Program-made: the position numbers and the translations under genes
Shown here: positions 34,225 to 45,310 of the stretch, piece by piece
Layout of the letters: each line of letters starts with the position of its first letter
How positions within the stretch are numbered: position 1 is the first letter of the stretch
From: Jiangella aurantiaca
Lineage (GTDB): Bacteria > Actinomycetota > Actinomycetes > Jiangellales > Jiangellaceae
DNA length: 60,549 bases
Assembly (NCBI RefSeq): GCF_004349105.1
Contig: NZ_SMLB01000033.1
Span: forward strand, 1-60,549
Reading direction: 5' to 3'
The notes under the pieces: model-generated
Seen by the model: the letters and a program-made list of their open reading frames with translations, nothing else
Database searches by the model: none
What the model was told of the DNA's origin: nothing

Positions 34225-37200
34225 ATGCATGACAACCGCGCCCTGGTCGAGAAGCGCCTGAAGCGAGTCCTCAACCAGCGCATCAAGCCGGCCGTCCACC
34301 GCACGGTCGCCCCCTTGTCCCTGACGGTCTGGCACGTCGACGGCGGCCAGGGTGAACCGGTGCGGCCGCAGGTCGCGCTGCCCGGCGGCGAGGCGGTCGC
34401 CGACGGCCGGTACGTCCCGGTCGACGTGGGCGAGCGCTGGGGCCCGCCCTGGGGGACGTCGTGGTTCCGGCTCACCGGCGAGGTGCCGGCAGAGGCGGCC
34501 GGCCGCCGGGTCGAGCTCTTCATCGACCTGGGCTGGGAGAACCGGTTCGCCGGTTTCCAGGCCGAGGGGCTGGTGTACCGGCCGGACGGGTCGGTGGTGA
34601 AGGCGCTGAACCCGCGCAACCTGTGGGTGCCGGTCGCCGACCCGGCCACCGGGGCTGAGCGCATCGACCTCTACGTCGAGGCCGCCGCCAACCCCCGGCT
34701 CGAGGGCGACACCCCGTTCGCCATGACCCCGCTGGGCGAGAAGTCGACCGCCGGCAGCGAGCCGCTGTACCGGATCAACCGGGCCGACGTCAGCGTGTTC
34801 GAGCGCGATGTCTGGGAGCTCTGGCAGGACCTCGAGACGCTCGGCACGCTCATGCCGGAGCTGCCTGAGGGCGAGCCGCGCCGCTGGCAGATCCTGCGTG
34901 CCGTCGAACGCGCACTGGACGCGCTGGACCTGCAGGACCTCGCCGCGACGGCGGCGGTCGCGCGAGAGCAGCTCGCCGACGTGCTGGCGAAGCCGGCGAA
35001 CGCCAGCGCCCACCTGATCTCCGCCGTCGGGCACGCCCACATCGACTCAGCGTGGCTGTGGCCGGTGCGGGAGACCGTCCGCAAGGTCGCACGGACGACG
35101 TCGAACGTGGTGAGCCTGCTCGAGGAGCACCCGGACCTCGTCTACGCGATGTCGTCGGCGCAGCAGTACGCCTGGATCGAGGAGCACCGGCCCGAGGTGT
35201 TCGAGAAGGTCGCCGAGCAGGTCAAGGGCGGCCGGTTCGTACCCGTCGGCGGCATGTGGGTCGAGTCCGACACGAACCTGCCCGGCTCGGAGGCGCTGGC
35301 TCGTCAGCTGGTGTACGGCAAGCGGTACTTCCTCGAGACGTTCGGCGTCGAGACGCAGGAGGTGTGGCTGCCGGACTCGTTCGGCTACTCGGCGGCGCTG
35401 CCGCAGCTGGTGACGCTGTCCGGCTCGCGCTGGTTCCTCACGCAGAAGATCTCGTGGAACAAGCAGAACGCGTTCCCGCACCACACGTTCTGGTGGGAGG
35501 GCCTCGACGGTACGCGCGTCTTCACGCACTTCCCGCCGGCCGACACGTACGGCGCGGAGCTGTCCGGCACCGAGCTGGCCCACGCCGTCCGCAACTTCCG
35601 CGACAAGGGCGACGCGAACCGCTCGCTGGTGCCGTTCGGCTGGGGTGACGGCGGTGGCGGCCCCACCCGCGAGATGATCGCCCAGGCGCGCCGGACGGCG
35701 GACCTGGAGGGCTCGCCGCGGGTCGCCATCGAGAAGCCGTCGGACTTCTTCGCCGCCGCGGAGGCCGAGTATCCCCACGCGCCGGTGTGGGCCGGCGAGC
35801 TGTACCTCGAGATCCACCGCGCCACGTATACGTCGCAGGCCAAGACCAAGCAGGGCAACCGGCGCAGCGAACACCTGCTGCAGGAAGCCGAGCTCTGGTC
35901 GGCGACGGCGGCCGTGGCGGGACTCGTCGACTACCCGTACGACGACCTGGACCGGATCTGGAAGCTGGTGCTGCTCAACCAGTTCCACGACATCCTGCCC
36001 GGCTCGTCGATCGCCTGGGTGCACCGCGAGGCGCGCGACCAGTACGCCCGCATCGGGGCCGAGCTGACCGAGATCATCGAGCGGGCACAGAACGCCCTGG
36101 CCGGCGACGGCGACACCACGGTCGCGTTCAATGCCGCGCCGCACAGCCGCCGCGACGTGCCGGCGCTCGCCGCGGCGCCGGTGGCGCTGTCCGAGCCGGC
36201 GCAGTCGACCGCCGTCACACCCGCCGAGGGCGGCTACGTCCTCGACAACGGCCTGCTGAGGGTGACCGTCGACGGCCGGGGACTGCTGACGTCGGTGCTC
36301 GACCTCGAGGCCGGCCGCGAGGTGCTCGCCGGTCCGGGCAACCTGCTGCAGCTGCACCAGGACCTGCCCAACCAATGGGACGCCTGGGACGTCGACGAGT
36401 TCTACCGCCACACCGTCACCGATCTCGTGAACGTCGACGAGCTGAGCGCCGACGGCGGCACCGTCCGGGTCGCACGGGCCTTCGGCGACTCGCACGTCGT
36501 CCAGGAGATCAGCCTGGAGCCCGGCGCCAAGCGTGTCGACGTCACCACCGAGGTCGACTGGCACGAGCGGGAGAAGTTCCTCAAGGCGGCGTTCCCGCTG
36601 GACGTGCAGACGCAGCGGGCGGCGTACGAGACGCAGTTCGGGCACCACTACCGCCCGACGCACGAGAACACGTCGTGGGACGCGGCGAAGTTCGAGGTGT
36701 GCGCGCACCGGTTCGTCCACCTGGAGGAGCCCGGCTACGGCGTCGCGCTGGTCAACGACTCGACCTACGGCCACGACGTGCGCCGCGGCGCCGCACCCGA
36801 CGGAGGGACGACGACCACCGTGCGGCTGTCGCTGCTGCGGGCGCCGCGGTACCCGGACCCGGAGACCGATCAGGGCGTGCACACGCTGCGGTACTCGCTG
36901 GTGCCCGGTGCCACGATCGACGACGCGGTCCGCGAGGGCTACGCGCTCAACCTGCCGGCCCGGGTGGTCGAGGGAGCGGGGAACGAGGTCGAGCCCTTGG
37001 TCCGGATGTCGGGCCGGTCCGTGGTCGTGTCGGCGGTCAAGCTGGCCGACGACCGCTCCGGCGACGTCGTCGTCCGGCTCTACGAGGCGCGCGGCGGCCG
37101 GGCGACCGCGACGCTGACGCCGTCGTTCGCGGTGTCCGGCGTCGAGGAGACCGACCTGCTGGAGCGGCCGGTCCCGGCGACCGCGCTCACCGGCGCCGAT

Positions 37201-37266
37201 GGCGGCTCCGTCACCCTCCGGCTGCGGCCGTTCCAGATCGTGACGGTTCGCCTCCGCCGCGCCTGA
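34225..37266 (+). CDS. GH38-family alpha-mannosidase
   Basis: The 1013-residue enzyme has no signal peptide and so is cytoplasmic. It has the GH38 Zn site (VGHAHIDSAWLWPVRET, about 267-283), the nucleophile region GGMWVESDTNLPGSE (Asp about 349), WLPDSFGYSAALPQL and FHDILPGSSI, then the middle helical and C-terminal beta-sandwich domains. It should cleave alpha-mannosides from imported glycans or glycosides. A ggagg lies 12 nt before ATG 34225. It converges on two secreted GH16 genes, suggesting a glycan-degradation neighbourhood. Confidence 0.92.
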   Translation: MHDNRALVEKRLKRVLNQRIKPAVHRTVAPLSLTVWHVDGGQGEPVRPQVALPGGEAVADGRYVPVDVGERWGPPWGTSWFRLTGEVPAEAAGRRVELFIDLGWENRFAGFQAEGLVYRPDGSVVKALNPRNLWVPVADPATGAERIDLYVEAAANPRLEGDTPFAMTPLGEKSTAGSEPLYRINRADVSVFERDVWELWQDLETLGTLMPELPEGEPRRWQILRAVERALDALDLQDLAATAAVAREQLADVLAKPANASAHLISAVGHAHIDSAWLWPVRETVRKVARTTSNVVSLLEEHPDLVYAMSSAQQYAWIEEHRPEVFEKVAEQVKGGRFVPVGGMWVESDTNLPGSEALARQLVYGKRYFLETFGVETQEVWLPDSFGYSAALPQLVTLSGSRWFLTQKISWNKQNAFPHHTFWWEGLDGTRVFTHFPPADTYGAELSGTELAHAVRNFRDKGDANRSLVPFGWGDGGGGPTREMIAQARRTADLEGSPRVAIEKPSDFFAAAEAEYPHAPVWAGELYLEIHRATYTSQAKTKQGNRRSEHLLQEAELWSATAAVAGLVDYPYDDLDRIWKLVLLNQFHDILPGSSIAWVHREARDQYARIGAELTEIIERAQNALAGDGDTTVAFNAAPHSRRDVPALAAAPVALSEPAQSTAVTPAEGGYVLDNGLLRVTVDGRGLLTSVLDLEAGREVLAGPGNLLQLHQDLPNQWDAWDVDEFYRHTVTDLVNVDELSADGGTVRVARAFGDSHVVQEISLEPGAKRVDVTTEVDWHEREKFLKAAFPLDVQTQRAAYETQFGHHYRPTHENTSWDAAKFEVCAHRFVHLEEPGYGVALVNDSTYGHDVRRGAAPDGGTTTTVRLSLLRAPRYPDPETDQGVHTLRYSLVPGATIDDAVREGYALNLPARVVEGAGNEVEPLVRMSGRSVVVSAVKLADDRSGDVVVRLYEARGGRATATLTPSFAVSGVEETDLLERPVPATALTGADGGSVTLRLRPFQIVTVRLRRA

Positions 37267-37271
37267 TCGGA

Positions 37272-37305
37272 GGGTGATGGCGCCGGCGTGCCGGCGCCAT
37301 CACCC
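37272..37305. terminator. Bidirectional 16-bp hairpin terminator
   Basis: Perfect arms gggtgatggcgccggc / gccggcgccatcaccc lie between the convergent GH38 and GH16 genes and can serve both. Confidence 0.75.
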
Positions 37306-37315
37306 GTTCACCCCG

Positions 37316-39970
37316 TCATGACGTGGGGACGAACTTCACCGCGCTGGTGCGCAGATAGCCGCGGCCGGCGGCGTTGGAGATGGTGACGTCGCCGCCCATT
37401 CCGGCCGCGAATTCGTACCGGCCGAGTTGGATCCACTGGTTGCCGCCGGTGGTCTGGTCGATGTCGACGCTGTTCGATCCAGCCTCGTGGGTGACGGTGT
37501 ACCGAGCGGCGGTGGTGCTGTTGGCGTGGTTGGGGACCCAGGCGTACACGTCGTAGCTGCCGGCCGTCGGCAGGTCCGGCCGCCAGGTGGCGGTCGCCGT
37601 CGTGACGTTGGTGGTCCGCGTGCTGGAGCGCAACCAGCCCGGCACGCTCGACCCCGTCCACGTCCCCTGCTCGGAGTATCCGGCGTCCCCGATGCCGATT
37701 ATGCTCATCGGCAGCGGCGTGACGGAGACGGTGGCCGGCAGCGACTCGTTGCCGGACAGGTCGACGGCGCGGATCTCCAGCTGATGCGCCTGGTTGTTGG
37801 CCAGCTCCTCGACCGGGAGGCCCAGACGGGTGAAGCTCGGGTCGGCGATGTGCCCGACCGGTCCCTTGGTGTTGACCAGCTCGCCGGCGGCGTAGACGTT
37901 GTAGCCCAGCAGGTCGACCTCGGCGTTCTGCGACCAGTAGAGGATGGCGCGTCCGTTCGCCGCCTCGCCGACCAGCCCGGTGGGTGCGGCGGGTGCCCGG
38001 GTGTCGACCGGGATGCGCACCGGTGCCGGCCGGGACGGAGCCGACTCGCGCCCGGCGCTGTCGACGGCGGTCACCGTGATCTCGTAGCGCTGGCCGGCCA
38101 GCATCTCCCGCATCCGGAACCACGGACGCACGACCGGCTGCCAGCTCACCCGCTGCCCGTCGAGATAAACGTGGTAGCCGACGACATCCGGCTCGCGGAC
38201 CTGCTGCCAGTGCCAGGTCAGCACCGCGTCGCCGGTGACCGGAATCGCGTTGACGGTCCCGTTCACCCCGGTCGGGGCCGGCGGCGCGGCGTCGCGGGCC
38301 GTGGGCACCGGGACGAACTTCACCGCGTCGGCGCGCAGGAACCCGGTGACGCCGTAGTCCTTGCCCAGCTCGACGTAGCCGCCGGTGCCGGCGGCGAACG
38401 AATACCGGCCGAGGTGCGTCCACCGGTCGACGACGCCGTCGGCCGGCACCACCGTGGTCCCGCCGGCGTGCGCGACGGTGAACCGCGCCTTGTCGGTGTT
38501 GAGCTCATTGCGGGGAGTCCACGCGTAGACGTCGTACGTGGTGCTCGCGGGCAGGTCGGGCGTCCACCGGGCGGTCGAGCTGGAGCCGCTGGCGTAGCGG
38601 GTGCCGGTCCGCAGCCACCCGGTCACCGTCGACGACCCCGCCCACGTCCCGGACTCGGTGTAGCCGGGGTCGGCGTCGTCCACGACCACCGCGGGGGTGA
38701 ACATGGCCGCGTCGGCGCGGAGGGTGCCGGTGCCGGCCGGATCGCCGGCGACGCGGACCCCGTGGCCGCTGCCCGGGGTCAGCTCGTAGGAGCCGAGGCT
38801 GACCCAGCGCTGGCCGGCCGTGCGCTGGCTCACCACGACGTCGGCGCTCCCACCGGCGTGCGTGACGGTGTAGCGGGCGGCCGTGTGCCCGGTGGCGAGG
38901 AAGCTGGGGTTCCAGACGAAGACCTCGTACTCGCCGGCTTCGTCGACCTCCGGAGTCCACGCCGCCGTCGCGCCGGACTCCGTCGAGCGGCGGGTCTCGC
39001 GGTCCTGGTAGCCGAACGCCTCGCCGGTGTCCTCCCAGGCGCCGGTCTCGGCGTAGCCGGGCTCGCCGTTGTCGACGACGATGCTGCCGGGCGTGCCCCG
39101 ATTGCCGTCGTCGGTTGGCGCGTAGTAGCGGAAGTAGTCCCACGTGGTGACGCCGGGCAGGTTGCTCTCGTCGACCGGCGCCGTGTAGCCGAGCGTGGTG
39201 AGCCAGATGCTCTGCAGCCCGTGCGGGCCGGGGTACGGCTGCACCCGCGCGAGAACCCCGTCGACGTAGTAGCGGATCTCGTTCGGCAGCCACTCGAAGC
39301 CGTACGTGTGGTAGCCGTCGGAGCTGTCCGGGCCGACATAGACGCCGCCCTGGTTGCCGATGTGCCCGGGCACAAACCAGTGCGAGTGGTGCTGGATCCG
39401 ATCCGGCGCGTGCGAGTCGATCTCGAACCCGTCGATCTCGTTCACCCGGTTGTTGGGGCCCTTGTAGAGCGGCGTGTCCGGCATGCTGTCGCCGAGCCCC
39501 GTCGTCCACATCGCCGAGTGGAAGCCCTGGTCCCCCCAGAGCTGCGCGCGGGTCTCGTAGTAGCCGTAGCCGAACCACTCCTTGCTGATCACGCCGCCGC
39601 AGGTGTACGGCATGCCGTTGCGGTCCTCACGCTTCAACGCGATGTGGAGCAGGCCGCCGGAGACCGTGACGTTGTCCGGGCTGTTGGAGCAGATGACCTT
39701 CTCCCCCTCCCGGTAGTACCAGTCGTCGGTGGCCAGGCCGGTGCCGTCGGCGTTGACGCCGTCGAACTCGTCGGCCCAGGCCAGCTCGTATCCGGGCAGT
39801 GGGGCGACCGGCCGGCCTGCGGCGTCCGTCGCTGTGGTGTTCGGGGCGGGTTCCGCGGCGGTCGCCGGTCCCGGCGCGGCGGTCAGCGACGCCGCGCTCA
39901 GGGCGGCGACGGCGATCCCGGTCAGCGTGGACCAGGCCCGGGCGGACCGGGGCAGGGCGGTGACGATCAC
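37316..39970 (-). CDS. Secreted GH16 glycoside hydrolase with golvesin-like and FN3 modules
   Basis: The 884-residue exoenzyme has a signal peptide (about 1-38, ending ATAAEP), a GH16 catalytic domain (about 55-310) with the ExDxxE motif EIDGFE at 178-183, and then three golvesin C-terminal-like modules (each starting like DNGEPGYAETGAWED and ending in RADA..F or RTSAVKFV). Two fibronectin type III-like domains lie between modules two and three. GH16 members cut beta-glucans or galactans; the substrate is unknown. GTG 39970 has aggagg 7 nt upstream. It is probably co-transcribed with the upstream GH16 gene (31-nt gap). Confidence 0.9.
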   Translation of the reverse strand: MIVTALPRSARAWSTLTGIAVAALSAASLTAAPGPATAAEPAPNTTATDAAGRPVAPLPGYELAWADEFDGVNADGTGLATDDWYYREGEKVICSNSPDNVTVSGGLLHIALKREDRNGMPYTCGGVISKEWFGYGYYETRAQLWGDQGFHSAMWTTGLGDSMPDTPLYKGPNNRVNEIDGFEIDSHAPDRIQHHSHWFVPGHIGNQGGVYVGPDSSDGYHTYGFEWLPNEIRYYVDGVLARVQPYPGPHGLQSIWLTTLGYTAPVDESNLPGVTTWDYFRYYAPTDDGNRGTPGSIVVDNGEPGYAETGAWEDTGEAFGYQDRETRRSTESGATAAWTPEVDEAGEYEVFVWNPSFLATGHTAARYTVTHAGGSADVVVSQRTAGQRWVSLGSYELTPGSGHGVRVAGDPAGTGTLRADAAMFTPAVVVDDADPGYTESGTWAGSSTVTGWLRTGTRYASGSSSTARWTPDLPASTTYDVYAWTPRNELNTDKARFTVAHAGGTTVVPADGVVDRWTHLGRYSFAAGTGGYVELGKDYGVTGFLRADAVKFVPVPTARDAAPPAPTGVNGTVNAIPVTGDAVLTWHWQQVREPDVVGYHVYLDGQRVSWQPVVRPWFRMREMLAGQRYEITVTAVDSAGRESAPSRPAPVRIPVDTRAPAAPTGLVGEAANGRAILYWSQNAEVDLLGYNVYAAGELVNTKGPVGHIADPSFTRLGLPVEELANNQAHQLEIRAVDLSGNESLPATVSVTPLPMSIIGIGDAGYSEQGTWTGSSVPGWLRSSTRTTNVTTATATWRPDLPTAGSYDVYAWVPNHANSTTAARYTVTHEAGSNSVDIDQTTGGNQWIQLGRYEFAAGMGGDVTISNAAGRGYLRTSAVKFVPTS

Positions 39971-40001
39971 GTGATGACCTCCTGGACGAGCTGGATAGGG
40001 C

Positions 40002-41243
40002 TCATTGACGGACGAACTTGACGGCGTCGGCGCGGATGCAGCCGGCGCCGGTCCGCTCGACGCGTACGGTGTAGGGGCGGTCCTCGGTCAGCGTCAGCGC
40101 GCCGCCGATCGGCACCCACGCGTTGCCGGCGGGGCCGAAGTCCACCGAAGCGCTGGCAAGCGTCGTGCCGCCGTCGGATACCGTCACCGGCGCGCCGGCC
40201 TGCCCGCCGTCGCCGCCGACCCGGTAGAAGTAGGCGCGGTAGCTGCCGGTGGCCGGCGGGCGGACGGTCCAGTGCGCCGACGTGCCCGGGTCGCAGCTGT
40301 ACCGGCTGGTCAGCCGGCCGAACGCCGGCAGCCCGGACGTGCCCCAGCCGGTGCCGGACTCGGCGTAGCCGCCGGTGGGCGAGTCGTTGTCGCCGTAGGC
40401 GTCGCGCTCGTAGAAGCGGAAGTAGTCCCACTGCACCTTGCCCGGCAGTGCGTCGTCGTCGACCCCTGGGCTGCCGTTGCGGCCGATGGCGATGGTCGTC
40501 AGCCAGATGTTGAGGAAGTTGTGGACGTACGTGCTCGGCGCGTAGTCCGTTTGCCAGACCTGCGTGCCGTCGACGTAGAACACGACCTTGTCCTCGGTCC
40601 ACTCGAAGCCGTAGACGTGCCAGTCGGCCGAGCTGTCGAAGCCCAGTGCCCTCAGCTTGCTGCTGAGGTGGCCGCCGTGGTTCCAGGCGATGACGTTGTA
40701 CATGGCCTGGTCCGGGATGTGCGAGTCGATCTCGAAGCCGTCGATCTCGGTGAACGCGCCAGTGGCTCCGACCTCGGCCGACCAGAACGCCGAGTGCCAG
40801 CCGCTGCCGACGTTGGTCCGCACGCGGGTCTCGTAGTAGCCGTAGCGCGGCTTGGCCTTGCTGATCAGCCCGCCGCCGGTGTAGTACGTGGTCGCGCTGG
40901 TCGGAGTGCACTCCGGGCCAGATGTTTTCTCAGGGCACAGGTGGATCGTCATGACGCCGCCGCCGACGCTGACGTTCTCGGGCAGCTGCGTGCTCCAGCC
41001 GTCCCAGGGTCTGCCGGTGCGGTAGTCCCACCGGGTCGTATCGACGGACGTGGTGTTGAACTCGTCGGCCCAGGACAGCTGGTAGCCCGAAGGGGCGGCG
41101 AGGATGCCGAGGCCCGCTGACGTCGCGGCTCGCGCAGCCGCCGGCTCGGATGAGGTTGCCGGCGCCGCCAGCGCCAGAGTGCAGGTGGCGACGGCGAGCG
41201 CCGCCGGGATCGACGTCCAGGTGCTGAGTGCTCGGACCCTCAT
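40002..41243 (-). CDS. Secreted GH16 glycoside hydrolase with C-terminal golvesin-like module
   Basis: This 413-residue exoenzyme has a signal peptide (ending near ATSSEP), a GH16 domain with catalytic EIDGFE at 166-171 and the flanking YYETRVRTNVGSGWHSAFW, and one C-terminal golvesin-like module (GYAESGTGWGTS to CIRADAVKFVRQ). ATG 41243 follows gaggagg. It is the first gene of a two-gene GH16 operon; the two catalytic domains are paralogous but clearly diverged. The substrate is probably a beta-linked polysaccharide. Confidence 0.9.
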   Translation of the reverse strand: MRVRALSTWTSIPAALAVATCTLALAAPATSSEPAAARAATSAGLGILAAPSGYQLSWADEFNTTSVDTTRWDYRTGRPWDGWSTQLPENVSVGGGVMTIHLCPEKTSGPECTPTSATTYYTGGGLISKAKPRYGYYETRVRTNVGSGWHSAFWSAEVGATGAFTEIDGFEIDSHIPDQAMYNVIAWNHGGHLSSKLRALGFDSSADWHVYGFEWTEDKVVFYVDGTQVWQTDYAPSTYVHNFLNIWLTTIAIGRNGSPGVDDDALPGKVQWDYFRFYERDAYGDNDSPTGGYAESGTGWGTSGLPAFGRLTSRYSCDPGTSAHWTVRPPATGSYRAYFYRVGGDGGQAGAPVTVSDGGTTLASASVDFGPAGNAWVPIGGALTLTEDRPYTVRVERTGAGCIRADAVKFVRQ

Positions 41244-41384
41244 GGCGACCTCCTCGTCGCGGCCACGGGCCTGCTGCTCGTGACGCAGGTTTCCGAAGAA
41301 TGACCATGAGTGTACGAGTATGTGACCGTAATGTCTACGATATGAATATCAGGTTCACACTGTGCAAGGGCCGGTCGCAGACGC
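41244..41384 (-). promoter_or_regulatory. AT-richer upstream region of GH16 operon
   Basis: This leader is markedly richer in A/T than its surroundings. It holds the partial palindrome gatatgaatatc at 41339-41350 and a TACACT box on the minus strand near 41311, a plausible promoter with regulator binding. The exact elements are not certain. Confidence 0.35.
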
Positions 41385-41421
41385 ACCCGAGCCCGGGCGC
41401 TTTGTGCGCCCGGGCTCGGGT
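41385..41421. terminator. 16-bp hairpin terminator
   Basis: Perfect arms acccgagcccgggcgc / gcgcccgggctcgggt with loop tttgt lie downstream of the small membrane-protein gene. Confidence 0.7.
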
Positions 41422-41485
41422 GTCGATCCCGGTATCGGTGTCGTTCAGGTGCGGCGCCGGCCGCTCCGCGGGCCGGCGCTCGGTG

Positions 41486-41668
41486 CTACTGCCCGATCTG
41501 ACGGTTGCGCCGGCCGCGCAGGCGGCGACGCTGGGACGGGTCGAGCATGAGGTAGCCGGCGACCGGGATGCCGATCAGCAGCACGACGAACAGCCAGAAG
41601 GGCAGCAGCCACAGCGCGAGGATCACCGCGGCTGCACCTCCGACGATCCATCCGGTGTTCTTGCCCAT
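41486..41668 (-). CDS. Small membrane protein
   Basis: The 60-residue protein has two adjacent hydrophobic segments (TGWIVGGAAAVILALWLLPF and LFVVLLIGIPVAGYLML) and a basic tail. ATG 41668 has gaaagga 6 nt upstream, and a strong terminator follows. The family is unknown. Confidence 0.65.
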   Translation of the reverse strand: MGKNTGWIVGGAAAVILALWLLPFWLFVVLLIGIPVAGYLMLDPSQRRRLRGRRNRQIGQ

Positions 41669-41805
41669 GGCGTGTCCTTTCTCGGGGCGTTGCTCTTCCA
41701 TTGTCCCCCGGTGAACGGCGTTTCGTCTCCACCCACGGAAGGGCTCGTCCCCTACGGGACCGACCAACACGTGGCGACCTCTGTCGGTCATGGGCGGTCG
41801 GCAGG

Positions 41806-41811
41806 TAACGT
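41806..41811 (+). promoter_or_regulatory. -10 box for pnt operon
   Basis: TAACGT lies 8 nt before ATG 41820. Confidence 0.45.
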
Positions 41812-41819
41812 CTGCGGCG

Positions 41820-42947
41820 ATGAAGGTCGTCGTCGCCGCCGAAACCCGTGACCATGAGCGCCGGGTTGCGCTGGTCCCTGACCTCGTCGCCCGGCTGACC
41901 AGCGCCGGGCTGGACGTCGCGGTCGAATCCGGGGCCGGCCTGGGCGCGCTGCATCCCGACGAGGCCTACAAGGCGGCCGGCGCGACGATCGCGAGCGGCG
42001 ACGTGCTGGCGGGTGCCGACGTCGTGCTCTCGGTCCAGCCGCTGACGCCGGATCGCATCGCGCGCCTGCGCACCGGCGCCGTCACGGTGTCGCTGCTGCC
42101 GGTGAGCCAGGAACTGGACGTCGTCCAGGCCGCCCGCGACGCCGGCGTGACCGCATTCTCGCTGGAGCTGGTGCCGCGCATCTCGCGGGCGCAGTCGATG
42201 GACGCGCTGACGTCGCAGGCGCTCGTCGCCGGGTACCGCGCGGTGCTGGTGGCGGCGGAGAAGCTGCCGCGGTTCTTCCCGCTCTCGATGACGGCCGCCG
42301 GGACGATCCCGCCGGCCGAGGTGCTGGTGCTCGGCGCCGGCGTGGCCGGGCTGCAGGCCGTCGCGACGGCGCGCCGGCTCGGCGCCCGCGTGCAGGCCTA
42401 CGACGTCCGCGCGGCGTCGGCCGACGAGGTCCGCAGCCTCGGCGCGCGGTTCGTCGAGCTGGACCTGCCCAGCCTCGAGGGTGCCGGCGGCTACGCCCGA
42501 GAGATGACCGAGGAGCGCGCCCAGCTGCAGCGCGACCTGCTGGCGCCGTACGTGTCCGCGTCCGATGTGCTCATCACGACGGCGGCCGTGCCGGGCCGGA
42601 CAGCGCCGCTGCTGGTCCAGCGGCCGGCGATCGAGGCGATGAAGCCGGGCAGCATCGTCGTCGACCTCGCCGCGGAGTCCGGCGGCAACGTCGAGGGCAG
42701 CGTTCCGGGCGAGGAGCTGCAGGTCGGCGGGGCGTTGCTCTGGGGAGCGCGGAACGTCCCGAGTCAGCTGCCGGTGCACGCGAGCCGGCTGTTCGCCGCC
42801 AACGTCGTGAACCTCGTGCTGCTGATGACGGTCGACGGCAAGGTCACGCCCGACTTCGCCGACGAGATCGTCGACGGCGCCGCCGTCACCCACGACGGTG
42901 TCGTCCGGCACCAGAACGTCCGTGATGCGCTGGGAGAGGGGAGCTGA
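41820..42947 (+). CDS. pntAA: NAD(P) transhydrogenase subunit alpha part 1
   Basis: The 375-residue soluble NAD(H)-binding domain I has MKVVVAAETRDHERRVALVP at the start, ARDAGVTAFSLELVPRISRAQSMDALTSQ, and the Rossmann motif VLGAGVAGLQAVATARRLGA. Together with PntAB and PntB it transfers hydride between NADH and NADP+ using the proton gradient, supplying NADPH. The stop shares a base with the pntAB start. Confidence 0.93.
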   Translation: MKVVVAAETRDHERRVALVPDLVARLTSAGLDVAVESGAGLGALHPDEAYKAAGATIASGDVLAGADVVLSVQPLTPDRIARLRTGAVTVSLLPVSQELDVVQAARDAGVTAFSLELVPRISRAQSMDALTSQALVAGYRAVLVAAEKLPRFFPLSMTAAGTIPPAEVLVLGAGVAGLQAVATARRLGARVQAYDVRAASADEVRSLGARFVELDLPSLEGAGGYAREMTEERAQLQRDLLAPYVSASDVLITTAAVPGRTAPLLVQRPAIEAMKPGSIVVDLAAESGGNVEGSVPGEELQVGGALLWGARNVPSQLPVHASRLFAANVVNLVLLMTVDGKVTPDFADEIVDGAAVTHDGVVRHQNVRDALGEGS

Positions 42948-43266
42948 TGGATCCGTCGATCGCCCTGCTCACGGTCTTCGTCCTGGCCATCTTCACCGGC
43001 TACGAAGTCGTCTCGAAGGTCTCGTCGACGCTGCACACGCCGTTGATGTCGGGTGCCAATGCCATCCACGGCATCATCCTGGTCGGTGCGGTCGTCGTCA
43101 CCGGGCACGCCGACGGCGCCGGCGAGGTCACCATCGGCCTGATCGCCGTGGTGCTCGCCACCTTGAATCTGGTCGGCGGCTTCGTCGTGACCGACCGGAT
43201 GCTCGAGATGTTCAGCGGCAAGCGGCCGCCGGCCGACACCGAGGTCGCGGCCGGGAAGGGCACCGA

Positions 43267-43270
<4 letters not shown>
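42947..43270 (+). CDS. pntAB: NAD(P) transhydrogenase subunit alpha part 2
   Basis: The 107-residue membrane subunit has three to four helices; FTGYEVVSKVSSTLHTPLMSGANAIHGI is the hallmark sequence of the domain II N-terminal part, read across residues about 16-43. Its ATG overlaps the pntAA stop (TGATG) and its stop overlaps the pntB start (GTGA). Confidence 0.92.
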
Positions 43271-44637
<1,367 letters not shown>

Positions 44638-44647
44638 GCGAGGCGGG

Positions 44648-45289
44648 TCAGCCGACCACGCCGTACAGCCGATCGCCGGCGTCACCGAGGCCGGGGACGA
44701 TGTAGCCCTTTTCGTTCAGCCGCTCGTCGACCGCCGCCGTCACGACCGTGACCGGCACGCCCAGCTCACGCGTCTCGTCGTCGAGGTGCTGCACGCCCTC
44801 GGGCGCGGCCAGCAGGCAGACGGCGGTGATGTCGTCGGCGCCGCGGTCGACCAGGAACCGTACGGCCGCCGCCAGCGTGCCGCCGGTGGCCAGCATCGGG
44901 TCGAGGACGTAGCACTGCCGCCCGGTGAGGTCGTCGGGCAGCCGGGTGGCGTACGTGGTGGCCTGCAGGGTGTCCTCGTCGCGGATCATGCCGAGGAAGC
45001 CGACCTCGGCCGTCGGCACCAGCCGGGCCATGCCGTCGAGCATGCCGAGGCCCGCGCGCAGGATCGGGACGATCAGCGGCTTGGGCGAGCTGAGCTTCAC
45101 GCCGGTGGTCGGCGCGACCGGCGTCTCGATCTCGACAGTGTCGACGCGCGCCTCGCGGGTGGCCTCGTAGGCCAGCAGCGTGACCAGCTCGTCGGCCAGC
45201 CGCCGGAACGTGGGCGAGTCGGTGCGGGCATTGCGCAGCACGGTGAGTTTGTGCGCGACGAGGGGGTGGTCGACGGCCAGCAGACGCAT
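44648..45289 (-). CDS. upp: Uracil phosphoribosyltransferase
   Basis: The 213-residue enzyme converts uracil and PRPP to UMP. It has [14 protein letters not shown] at the N-terminus, [12 protein letters not shown], the PRPP-binding [15 protein letters not shown] and the C-terminal [12 protein letters not shown] 45289 lies 6 nt after TAAGTT, a leaderless start. A dispersed repeat copy sits where its -35 region should be. It converges on pntB with a 10-nt gap. Confidence 0.94.
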   Translation of the reverse strand: MRLLAVDHPLVAHKLTVLRNARTDSPTFRRLADELVTLLAYEATREARVDTVEIETPVAPTTGVKLSSPKPLIVPILRAGLGMLDGMARLVPTAEVGFLGMIRDEDTLQATTYATRLPDDLTGRQCYVLDPMLATGGTLAAAVRFLVDRGADDITAVCLLAAPEGVQHLDDETRELGVPVTVVTAAVDERLNEKGYIVPGLGDAGDRLYGVVG

Positions 45290-45295
45290 GCGAGG

Positions 45296-45301
45296 AACTT
45301 A
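45296..45301 (-). promoter_or_regulatory. -10 box for leaderless upp
   Basis: TAAGTT on the minus strand lies 6 nt before ATG 45289. Confidence 0.45.
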
Positions 45302-45310
45302 TATGAATCG

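Noticed and set aside
37427-40021. 864-codon plus-strand frame opposite the GH16 gene
   Set aside because: Same reason: the minus strand encodes a full GH16 enzyme with signal peptide and catalytic motif, and the plus frame is Gly/Arg/Val-rich noise.
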